Shown: positions 1-6,214 of the stretch, one piece after another | Layout of the letters: every line of letters starts with the position of its first letter | How positions within the stretch are numbered: the first letter of the stretch is position 1 | Assembly: GCA_012522985.1 (NCBI GenBank) | Contig: JAAYJJ010000068.1 | Location: 1-6,735, forward strand | DNA: 6,735 nt | From: Aliarcobacter butzleri | GTDB taxonomy: Bacteria > Campylobacterota > Campylobacteria > Campylobacterales > Arcobacteraceae | Reading direction: 5' to 3' | The notes under the pieces: model-generated | What the model saw: only the letters and a program-made list of their open reading frames with translations | The model's database searches: none | Told to the model about the DNA's origin: nothing | Position numbers and translations under genes: made by a program

Positions 1-227
1 TTTACAACGACTTTTCAGAACACAAAATAGAAGACACTATATCAAAAATAAATCAATTTAGTGAACTAGCTCAAAAGATTCGTGTTGGTGAGGTCTCACA
101 AGATGAGATTATGCAACTACTTGGAAATACCAATATCTCTTTTATAGCTGGTGCTATTTTAGGTGCTTTGGGAACAACTATGTTTTCAAAAATATTAGAC
201 AAAAACGATGAAGAGCAAAAATCTTAA
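1..227 (+). CDS. C-terminal part of a small membrane protein, first visible gene of the ferrosome-like operon
   Basis: The gene is open from the left edge (first full codon at base 3) to TAA at 225-227, giving 74 residues. Its start lies outside the window. The visible part has a charged helical stretch (about residues 1-45, rich in E, K, Q and D), then one hydrophobic helix around FIAGAILGALGTTMF, then a short charged tail ending DEEQKS. The helix carries a GxxxG glycine-zipper pattern (GAILGALG) that recurs in the proteins starting at 242 and 836, which suggests related or co-packing membrane anchors. The stop is 14 nt before the next start, with that gene's Shine-Dalgarno in the gap, so the two are almost surely co-transcribed. 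I do not recognise the family. A role in the membrane of an iron-storage vesicle is inferred from context only. Confidence 0.8.
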   Translation, partial: YNDFSEHKIEDTISKINQFSELAQKIRVGEVSQDEIMQLLGNTNISFIAGAILGALGTTMFSKILDKNDEEQKS

Positions 228-241
228 AAAAGGAGTAGATC

Positions 242-487
242 ATGTTACCATTTATTGCTGGTGCGGTTGCTGGAGCTGTTGCTGTTTTGGCTTTTAATAA
301 CAAAAAACAGATAGAAAAAAGTTTAGTAAAAGGTGCTTCAAAAGCAAAAAAAATTGCATCTAGTGGCTATGAGAAGGTCAAAGATATAGCAGTTGAAACA
401 AAAGATAAAATAGAAGATAAAGTTGAATGTTTAAAGTCAAAAAACTCTTCTATTACAGATACAACTAAAGGAAAAGAAAATGATTAA
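242..487 (+). CDS. 81-aa single-helix membrane protein with amphipathic tail (YtxH/DUF5132-like architecture)
   Basis: The ATG at 242 is preceded by AGGAG at 231-235, a well-spaced Shine-Dalgarno, so the start is secure. Residues 3-18 form a short Ala/Gly/Val helix with GxxxG (G7, G11), inserted almost from the first residue. Residues 20-67 are Lys/Glu-rich and predicted helical, of the kind seen in YtxH-like or DUF5132-like small membrane proteins. There is one cysteine (C63), and the last 14 residues are polar. The reading frame overlaps the next gene by 8 nt (480-487), implying translational coupling. The architecture, a short anchor plus a long amphipathic cytoplasmic helix, could coat or curve a membrane. 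I infer a structural role in the same organelle or complex as the P-type ATPase downstream. The family name is uncertain. Confidence 0.85.
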   Translation: MLPFIAGAVAGAVAVLAFNNKKQIEKSLVKGASKAKKIASSGYEKVKDIAVETKDKIEDKVECLKSKNSSITDTTKGKEND

Positions 488-836
488 TACAGGAACTCCA
501 AGAAGTGTAGTAGGACATGTTGTAAGTGGTTCTATTGCATCAAGTATAGTAGCTAGTGCTATGAACTACAATAGATATAAAAAAGAGGAAATAACAAAGC
601 AAAAAGCTATTTGTGATACTATGAAACTATCAGTTCAAGGTGGTATTGCAACAGGAAGTGCAATAGCAGCTACAAATCATCTAGGCAATGGAAATTGGCT
701 TGGATTATTGGGAGCTATAAGTCTTGGTGCTATTGGTATTTATGCAACAGAAAAAATTAGTGAAAATATTGCACAAAATATACAAGAGCAACTACAAATA
801 GAACAAACTCAAAATATTATTGAAGGAGAAGAATAA
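480..836 (+). CDS. MamC (Mms13)-like small membrane protein
   Basis: The 118-aa protein starts at ATG 480, with AAAGGA at 467-472 as ribosome binding site inside the upstream gene. It has a hydrophobic Gly/Ser/Ala helix (about 9-28), a polar basic loop (29-49), a second small-residue segment (51-66), a third hydrophobic stretch (about 73-90) and an acidic Gln/Glu tail. From memory, the loop and second helix match magnetosome protein MamC: here KEEITKQKAICDTMK then GGIATGSAIAAT, against K-x-x-I-T-x-x-x-A-x-x-D-T-x-K then G-x-A-T-x-x-x-A-x-A-A-T in MamC. In magnetotactic bacteria MamC sits in the magnetosome membrane, and its loop affects magnetite crystal size. No other magnetosome genes are visible, so a role in an iron-storage compartment is a better inference than magnetosome formation. 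One cysteine (C45) lies in the loop. It shares one base with the next gene (TAATG). Confidence 0.8.
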   Translation: MINTGTPRSVVGHVVSGSIASSIVASAMNYNRYKKEEITKQKAICDTMKLSVQGGIATGSAIAATNHLGNGNWLGLLGAISLGAIGIYATEKISENIAQNIQEQLQIEQTQNIIEGEE

Positions 837-1147
837 TGCAAAATACACAAAAAAATCCATATATAAAAAGCCAAACAGCTGTAGATACAACAAATACAGT
901 ACAAAATCCATATATAAACAACACTACTACTCCAACAAGTAGTATATTTGATAATTTTGATACAAAAAACTTTTTAATAGGTGCTACAATAGGTGCTATA
1001 GGTGCTTATTTATTAACAAATGAAAAAGCTCAAAAAGCATTATTTAAAACTATAGCTGGTAGTAGCGAGATGTTTCAAGCAGGAGTTGAAGAGCTAAAAG
1101 AAAAATATGAAGATGCAAAAGCTGAACTAGAGGCTTCAAAACAATAA
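836..1147 (+). CDS. 103-aa glycine-zipper membrane protein with NPYI repeats (YtxH-like)
   Basis: The ATG at 836 overlaps the previous stop by one base. A strong AAGGAG at 823-828 fixes the start. Three parts can be seen. Residues 1-44 are a polar Asn/Thr/Gln-rich segment with two copies of NPYI (residues 7-10 and 24-27). Residues 46-60 are a glycine-zipper helix (G49, G53, G56: FLIGATIGAIGAYLL), close in pattern to the helix of the partial gene at 1-227. Residues 63-103 are a charged helical tail rich in Glu, Lys and Ala (VEELKEKYEDAKAELE), likely coiled coil or amphipathic, as in YtxH-type proteins. It has no cysteines. Its stop is one base from the ATPase start, so the ATPase depends on its translation. 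Function is unknown; a scaffold or recruitment role via the repeated NPYI motif is speculation. Confidence 0.85.
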   Translation: MQNTQKNPYIKSQTAVDTTNTVQNPYINNTTTPTSSIFDNFDTKNFLIGATIGAIGAYLLTNEKAQKALFKTIAGSSEMFQAGVEELKEKYEDAKAELEASKQ

Positions 1148-1148
1148 A

Positions 1149-3257
1149 ATGAACAGTGTAAAGTTAGTACATAGTACAAAAAATAGATTAAGATTTATAT
1201 GTGATTTTTTATCACAAGATTTAAATTCATATCAACTTATATTGGATTTGAAATCTATAGTTGGTATAATAGATGTGCGAATAAATAAAAAAGCAAAATC
1301 TATTATATTTGATATTGAAAAAGATATTAGTGAGTCTTTATATCAAAAACTACAAGAACTAAATAGTGATATTTATAAATCTTGTGATACATTTTTAACT
1401 GTTTGTGATGATTGTATAAGTGAAGAAGAACCCTCTTTAAACAATATCATTAAGGCCTCTTCAGCTTTAATAACAACACCTTTTGTTCCAAACGATAATA
1501 TTAAGTTTACATTAACAGCACTTGCATGTTCTTCTTTATTATATGAAGGTACTAAAGAGCTTTTTACAGATGGTTTAACATCAAAAGTTCTTGAAGCTAC
1601 GGCTGTTGGAGTAAGTCTTGCAAGACGAGATTATACTGCTGCAAATGCAACAAATGTAATGCTAGAGCTTGGTGAGTATATAGAAGAGACTATGGTAAGA
1701 AAAAGTGATGATCTTATAAAAGAACTTGCAAAACCTAACATAGAAAAAGTTTGGATAGAAAAGCTAACAGATAATGGAGATAGAACTCTTGAGCTTATCA
1801 ATACATCTGATCTAAATATAGGTGATATTGTAGTAGTTGGTACAGGCGATACTATCGCTATAGATGGGCATATTATAGGTGGAGAAGCTTATATCAATCA
1901 AGTCTCTATGACAGGAGAGAGTATACCAGTCAAAAAAGCTAGGGGTGATAGAGTAATATCTGGAACTATAGTAGAAGATGGTAGAATCAAAATCTGGGCT
2001 GAACAAGTAGGTGAAAATACTGCAACTGCAAGAATCAAAAACTATATACTTACATCACTAAATGAAAAATCATCTATAGGGCTAAAAGCTACTAAACTAG
2101 CAGATGAACTTGTACCTATAACACTAGGACTTGCTGGATTATCTTATGTGATAAATAAAAATTTTGAAAATGTAGCAGCGGTATTACAAGCTGATTATTC
2201 TTGTGCTCTTAAACTTGCAACTCCAGTTGCCTTTAAATCCTCTATTTCACAAGCTGGTAAAAATGGAGTTATGATAAAAGGTGCAAAATCTATAGAGTCT
2301 TTAGCTACTGCTGATACATTTGTTTTTGATAAAACAGGAACATTAACTTATGGAGAACTAGAAGTTACACATATTAACTCCTTTGACAAAGATTGGAGTG
2401 AGGAAGATGTATTAAATCTAACAGCAAGTGCCGAAGAACACTACTTTCACCCCGTAGCTCAAGCTGTTGTAAACGCAGCAAAAGAGAAAGGTTTTGTACA
2501 TATGCACCATGAAGAGGTTGATTTTATAGTATCACATGGTGTCAAAACTATTGTAAATGGTAAAGAGGTAGTTATAGGTAGTAGGCATTTTTTAGAAGAA
2601 GATGAAAAAATAGATTTTAGTAAACATTTAGACAAAATCGAAGCTTGTTTAGATGAGGGAAAAATATTACTTTATATAGGATATGATAAAAAGCTACTTG
2701 GTACTATAGGTATGAATGATAAGCTAAGAGATAATGCCAAAGATGCCATACAAAAGCTAAAACAACTTGGTGTTAAAAAACTTGTTATGCTTACTGGGGA
2801 TATCCAAACAAAAGCAAATCAGATTGCAAAAGAACTTGGTATTGATGAAGTATATTCAAATCTAAAACCTGATGACAAAGCAAATATTATAAAACAACTC
2901 CAACAAGATGGAGCGAATATTGCCTTTGTAGGTGATGGTATCAATGATGCCCCTGCACTTATTAGTGCAAATATTGGTATAAGTATGAGTAAAGGTGCAG
3001 ATATAGCAAAGGCTACAGCAGATATAAGTTTATTAAAAGATGATATTTATGCTATTGTTGAAGCCAAAGAACTTGCAAATAAAACAATGGATTTAATCCA
3101 CAAAAACTTTAATACCACTGTTGTAGTTAATAGTGTGATTTTAGGTGGTGCAACACTAGGTTTATTTAAACCTATATCAACCGCTGTTTTGCACAATGGA
3201 ACAACTATATTTTTACTTTTAAATTCTTTAAAAGGTATAAGATTAACAAAAAAATAG
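1149..3257 (+). CDS. fezB: P1B-type metal ATPase, probable FezB-like (P1B-6) iron transporter
   Basis: A 702-aa P-type ATPase that would move a metal ion across the membrane using ATP. Residues 1-75 look like an HMA_2 fold (VHSTKNRLRF, then GIIDVRINKKAKSIIFDIE) without CxxC in the metal-binding loop; R13 and R15 stand there instead. Cysteines C79, C86 and C89 lie just after it. Two or more poorly hydrophobic helices follow (about 98-177), then the actuator domain with TGES (255-258). The M4 metal site reads YSCALKLATP (350-359), in place of the CPC of copper and zinc pumps. Next come the phosphorylation motif DKTGT (D394), an HP motif (H434-P435), a nucleotide site with SHGV where GHGV is usual, TGD (549-551), GDGINDAP (595-602) and two final helices (about 655-694). 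Enzyme residues are intact. It follows the upstream gene by 1 nt with no strong ribosome site of its own, so coupling is likely. The FezB assignment rests on the non-canonical site and the neighbours; the symbol is provisional. Confidence 0.9.
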   Translation: MNSVKLVHSTKNRLRFICDFLSQDLNSYQLILDLKSIVGIIDVRINKKAKSIIFDIEKDISESLYQKLQELNSDIYKSCDTFLTVCDDCISEEEPSLNNIIKASSALITTPFVPNDNIKFTLTALACSSLLYEGTKELFTDGLTSKVLEATAVGVSLARRDYTAANATNVMLELGEYIEETMVRKSDDLIKELAKPNIEKVWIEKLTDNGDRTLELINTSDLNIGDIVVVGTGDTIAIDGHIIGGEAYINQVSMTGESIPVKKARGDRVISGTIVEDGRIKIWAEQVGENTATARIKNYILTSLNEKSSIGLKATKLADELVPITLGLAGLSYVINKNFENVAAVLQADYSCALKLATPVAFKSSISQAGKNGVMIKGAKSIESLATADTFVFDKTGTLTYGELEVTHINSFDKDWSEEDVLNLTASAEEHYFHPVAQAVVNAAKEKGFVHMHHEEVDFIVSHGVKTIVNGKEVVIGSRHFLEEDEKIDFSKHLDKIEACLDEGKILLYIGYDKKLLGTIGMNDKLRDNAKDAIQKLKQLGVKKLVMLTGDIQTKANQIAKELGIDEVYSNLKPDDKANIIKQLQQDGANIAFVGDGINDAPALISANIGISMSKGADIAKATADISLLKDDIYAIVEAKELANKTMDLIHKNFNTTVVVNSVILGGATLGLFKPISTAVLHNGTTIFLLLNSLKGIRLTKK

Positions 3258-3318
3258 TTTTACTATAGAGTCTTTTAATATGACATATAGTATTTGCAAA
3301 GATTGAAAAGGATAATAG

Positions 3319-3441
3319 ATGCTAGAAAATGTTTTTATAGGTATTGTTTTTATATGGGCTGTTTATTTTATATATAAATCACTATTTAAAAGTGGTGGTT
3401 GTAACTGTGGAAGTAAAAACAGTTGTAAAAGTAAAAAATAA
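3319..3441 (+). CDS. 40-aa FeoB-associated Cys-rich-type membrane peptide
   Basis: ATG 3319 to TAA 3439-3441 encodes 40 residues, with AAGG at 3308-3311 about seven bases before the start. Residues 3-19 form one transmembrane helix (VFIGIVFIWAVYFIY). A short basic linker and a cysteine cluster follow: C28, C30 and C36, within GGCNCGSKNSCKSKK. This is the layout of the FeoB-associated Cys-rich membrane protein family, small proteins often encoded beside ferrous iron transporters and thought to handle Fe(II) at the membrane. No feoB is visible here. The gene lies 61 bp after the ATPase on the same strand with no convincing terminator between, so I take it as the last gene of the same operon. 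It may deliver metal to the ATPase; that is inference. Confidence 0.75.
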   Translation: MLENVFIGIVFIWAVYFIYKSLFKSGGCNCGSKNSCKSKK

Positions 3442-3447
3442 ATTAGT

Positions 3448-3462
3448 TCATATATTATATGA
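3448..3462. repeat. 15-bp perfect palindrome upstream of a promoter
   Basis: TCATATATTATATGA has 6-bp arms around ATT. It sits immediately after the 40-aa gene and about 20 bp upstream of the -10 box at 3483. It could be a repressor or activator site for the downstream transcript, or a weak hairpin ending the upstream operon (a run of seven T follows at 3472-3478, but nine bases away from the stem). The sequence is AT-rich, so chance is possible. It does not match the Fur consensus. Confidence 0.35.
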
Positions 3463-3479
3463 TAGTTAAAGTTTTTTTA

Positions 3480-3488
3480 TGTTACAAT
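3480..3488 (+). promoter_or_regulatory. Extended -10 promoter (TGTTACAAT)
   Basis: TG at 3480-3481, one spacer base, then TACAAT at 3483-3488, preceded by a T-tract (3472-3478). This fits the sigma70 promoters of Campylobacterota, which rely on the -10 box and upstream T-rich tracts rather than a defined -35. Transcription would begin near 3495 and run through the uncertain ORF towards metE. If metE uses this promoter, its leader would be about 420 nt, unusually long. Confidence 0.5.
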
Positions 3489-3518
3489 GACTGAAATTTA
3501 ACTATAGGTGGTTTTTGC

Positions 3519-3875
3519 TTGAGATCTCCGTGCGGTTTTGGAAAACGATATTTTAGTTTAGCTTCCATACAAGCATATAGTGTGCAAATAACCCTTAATA
3601 AAGAGTGTGCTAGATTTGGCTCTTTGGATACATATCATACAAAAACTTATGAAGACAAAGAAGAAGATCCTCCACCTTTACTTGATGAACTTCTTACACT
3701 AGAGCTTAGCTCATATAATCCTTATCGTTGCAATTGCTATTATAGATCAAGATCCAAACGGATTTTAAACAAAAATAGAACTCTTAAACGTTGCCAATGC
3801 TCTAGTAAGTGCTTTAGTTTTAGACGAAGTGGCATACATCCTCCTTTTATTTATATAAACTCACTCAATCAATAA
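3519..3875 (+). CDS. Uncertain 118-codon ORF with TTG start; possible decayed gene or leader RNA
   Basis: The ORF starts at TTG 3519, with AGGTGG at 3506-3511 as a possible ribosome site and a promoter at 3480-3488. I do not recognise the product. The first half contains an acidic proline stretch (EEDPPPLLDELLTLEL, about 48-63). The second half is very basic with CxC (C71, C73) and CxCxxxC (C92, C94, C98). In the +1 frame the second half instead reads as hydrophobic sequence (LAHIILIVAIAIIDQDPNGF, one stop, then LLNVANALVSALVLDEVAYI). A gene broken by a frameshift near 3715 and a stop at about 3779 is therefore as plausible as an intact one. Base composition is less AT-rich than its neighbours, which could mean transferred DNA or a structured RNA. 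The Cys pattern could bind metal if the ORF is real. Confidence that it is a working gene is low. Confidence 0.25.
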   Translation: MRSPCGFGKRYFSLASIQAYSVQITLNKECARFGSLDTYHTKTYEDKEEDPPPLLDELLTLELSSYNPYRCNCYYRSRSKRILNKNRTLKRCQCSSKCFSFRRSGIHPPFIYINSLNQ

Positions 3876-3917
3876 TAAATTAAATTAAAAATAATCTTTA
3901 AATAGAAGGATAAACTA

Positions 3918-6188
3918 ATGTCAAAAAATATCAAAAACAGTATCGTAGGCTTCCCACGAATTGGTGAACAAAGAGAATTAAAGTTTGTTTTAGAAAAATA
4001 TTTTGCTAAAAAATGTGATTTTAACGAGGTAGAAAAAAGTGCAAATATGCTAAAAGAGAGATCTTGGCAATATCAAAAAGATGCAGGAATTGATCTAATA
4101 AGTATCAATGACTTTTCATATTATGATAATATCTTAGATACTATTGTACTTTTTGGTGCTATTCCAAAAAGATTTGAAAATATCAAAGATCCAAAAGAGC
4201 AATATTTTGCTATGGCTAGAGGCAATAGCTCTAGTGTTGCTATGTCTATGACAAAGTGGTTTAATACAAATTATCACTATATAGTACCAGAGCTTAGCAA
4301 AGATCAAAAATTTTCACTAAATAGCAAAAAAATTATTGATGAATACCTTCATGCCAAAGCACAAAATATTAAACCAAAAATAAATCTTATAGGACCCGTT
4401 TCATTTTTGGCTCTTAGTAAGTCAAATGATGGTGGAGACCCTTATCTACACTTTAACAAACTCTTAGAGCAATATATCAAGCTTTTAGAAGAGCTTTCAA
4501 CTCTAGATGATGAAATAATAGTACAATTTGAAGAGCCATATTTTGTAAAAGAACCAAAAAATTCAGAACTTTTGCTACTACAAGAAGCATACAATAAACT
4601 TAGCCATGTAAAAAGCAATATCAAAATAGTAGTTACAACATATTTTGAACACTCAAATGAAGCTACAAAAATCTTAATCAACACTCCTATTTGGGCTATA
4701 GGACTTGACTTTGTAGCAGGGAATAAAAACTTAGAACTACTAAATCTTATCTCAAAAAGCCAAAAAAAGCTTTTTGTTGGTATAATTGATGGTAGAAATA
4801 TATGGAAAAATGATCTTTTAAAAAGCCTTCAAATACTAAAAGAAATATTTAGCTTTATAGATAAAGAAAATATTATTATCAGCACAAGTTGTTCCTTACT
4901 TCATACTCCATATACTCTAAAATATGAAACAACTCTAGATCCAAAGATCAAAAATTGGCTAAGTTTTGCAGTAGAAAAGCTAAGTGAAGTATCACTTTTA
5001 TCAAAGCTTTTTTTCAATATTGAACTAAACAAAGATGAGCAAACTCTACTAGAAAATAGCTTAAAAGCTATAGAAGATAAAAACTCTTCATCTATGGTAC
5101 ATAACTTCAAAGTCAAACAAAGAGTAGAAAATATATCTACTTTTGATAGAGAAGTAGATGCCAAAACAAGGCTAAAAATCCAAAAAGAGACTCTAAAATA
5201 TCCAGATTTAGCGACCACTTCTATAGGATCTTTTCCTCAAACAGATGAGCTAAGAAAGATAAGAAGAGAGTTTAAAAACTCTAACCTAGAAAAAAGCGAT
5301 TATGAAAAATATATCAAAGCCTATATAGATGAAGCTATCAAAATCCAAGAAGAGATAGGATTAGATGTATTGGTTCATGGTGAGCCTGAGAGAAATGATA
5401 TGGTTGAATATTTTGGAGAGTTATTAAATGGCTTTGCATTTAGTGCAAATGGATGGGTTCAAAGCTATGGTACAAGATGTGTAAAACCTCCTATTTTATA
5501 TGGTGATGTGAGTCTTGATAATCCAATGACAACCAAATGGATAACATATGCTCAAAGTAAAACTCAAAAAATAGTAAAAGGTATGCTAACAGGTCCTGTT
5601 ACTATTATAAATTGGTCTTTTGTAAGAGATGATATCCCAAAAGAGACAATAGCCTATCAAATAGCCCTATGCCTTGCTGATGAGATAGATGATCTACAAA
5701 AAAATGGTATCAAAATCATACAAGTTGATGAAGCAGCATTTAAAGAGGGCTATCCTCTAAGAGCAGAAAATATAGCTGATTATGAAAAGTGGGCGGTAAA
5801 TAGCTTTAAACTTAGTACAAGTGTAGCATATCCGCACACTCAAATCCATACACATATGTGTTATAGTGATTTTAACGATATCATCAAGACTATAGAAGCT
5901 ATGGATGCAGATGTTATTACTATAGAAACAGCTAGAAGTGGTAACAGACTACTACAAATCTTTAAACAAGTAGGATATACTAAAGAAATAGGCCCAGGGG
6001 TATATGATATACATAGTCCTAGAGTTCCTAGTGTAGAAGAGATAGAGTCTCAAATTAAACTTTTACTTGAAGTATTGCCAAAAGAGCAACTTTGGATAAA
6101 CCCTGATTGTGGACTTAAAACAAGAAAATGGGATGAAGTTATTCCAGCTTTAAAAAACATGGTAGAAGCTACTAAAAAGTTTAGGTAG
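3918..6188 (+). CDS. metE: MetE, cobalamin-independent methionine synthase
   Basis: MetE transfers a methyl group from 5-methyltetrahydrofolate (polyglutamate) to homocysteine, making methionine in the cytosol without vitamin B12. The 756 aa match the usual length of about 755. The N-terminal domain begins with GFPRIGEQRELK (11-22) and includes STSCSLLHTP; the C-terminal catalytic domain starts near TTSIGSFPQT. By alignment with remembered E. coli numbering (+5 offset), the zinc ligands are H646, C648 (HTHMC), E670 (ITIETARS) and C731 (NPDCGLKTR). Homocysteine-site residues are E489 (HGEPERND) and D604 (QVDEAAF), and the proton donor is H699 (YDIHSP). All are present, so the enzyme should be active. 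ATG 3918 has AGAAGGA at 3904-3910, which fixes the start. No B12 or SAM riboswitch was recognised upstream. The E. coli redox-sensitive Cys645 is Ser650 here. Confidence 0.98.
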   Translation: MSKNIKNSIVGFPRIGEQRELKFVLEKYFAKKCDFNEVEKSANMLKERSWQYQKDAGIDLISINDFSYYDNILDTIVLFGAIPKRFENIKDPKEQYFAMARGNSSSVAMSMTKWFNTNYHYIVPELSKDQKFSLNSKKIIDEYLHAKAQNIKPKINLIGPVSFLALSKSNDGGDPYLHFNKLLEQYIKLLEELSTLDDEIIVQFEEPYFVKEPKNSELLLLQEAYNKLSHVKSNIKIVVTTYFEHSNEATKILINTPIWAIGLDFVAGNKNLELLNLISKSQKKLFVGIIDGRNIWKNDLLKSLQILKEIFSFIDKENIIISTSCSLLHTPYTLKYETTLDPKIKNWLSFAVEKLSEVSLLSKLFFNIELNKDEQTLLENSLKAIEDKNSSSMVHNFKVKQRVENISTFDREVDAKTRLKIQKETLKYPDLATTSIGSFPQTDELRKIRREFKNSNLEKSDYEKYIKAYIDEAIKIQEEIGLDVLVHGEPERNDMVEYFGELLNGFAFSANGWVQSYGTRCVKPPILYGDVSLDNPMTTKWITYAQSKTQKIVKGMLTGPVTIINWSFVRDDIPKETIAYQIALCLADEIDDLQKNGIKIIQVDEAAFKEGYPLRAENIADYEKWAVNSFKLSTSVAYPHTQIHTHMCYSDFNDIIKTIEAMDADVITIETARSGNRLLQIFKQVGYTKEIGPGVYDIHSPRVPSVEEIESQIKLLLEVLPKEQLWINPDCGLKTRKWDEVIPALKNMVEATKKFR

Positions 6189-6213
6189 TATAAGTGGCTT
6201 TTGCCACTTATAC
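6188..6213. terminator. Hairpin between convergent metE and DUF2325-like gene
   Basis: A perfect 11-bp inverted repeat (GTATAAGTGGC at 6188-6198, GCCACTTATAC at 6203-6213) has a TTTT loop. It begins on the last base of the metE stop and ends one base before the stop of the convergent gene. The position suggests a shared bidirectional terminator. Neither strand has a proper T-run after the stem, so it may act with Rho or mainly protect the 3' ends. Confidence 0.65.
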
Positions 6214-6214
6214 A

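Noticed and set aside
1812..2006. Minus-strand 64-codon ORF inside the ATPase gene
   Set aside because: It is the reverse of well-conserved ATPase sequence around TGES, with Ser/Tyr-rich composition typical of antisense reading and no ribosome site that I noticed.
3261..3292. TACTATA...TATAGTA inverted repeat after the ATPase gene as a terminator
   Set aside because: It has seven AT-rich pairs across an 18-nt loop and no T-run, so it is too weak to separate the ATPase from the 40-aa gene.
1..3441. True magnetosome gene cluster
   Set aside because: Only one MamC-like protein is seen; no MamA, MamB, MamE, MamK, MamM or other diagnostic magnetosome genes are present, and the ATPase points to a ferrosome-type system instead.
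3500..3880. rnpB, tmRNA or rRNA fragment explaining the GC-richer stretch
   Set aside because: No recognisable RNase P core, tRNA-like T-arm with CCA end, or rRNA signature was found.
3876..3917. Cobalamin or SAM riboswitch directly before metE
   Set aside because: I looked for the B12-box and SAM-I core motifs between 3442 and 3917 and did not recognise any.
4442..5218. Two minus-strand ORFs (4442-4684 and 4901-5218) inside metE
   Set aside because: Both are Ser/Leu/Phe-rich shadows of the metE coding strand and lie within clearly coding sequence.
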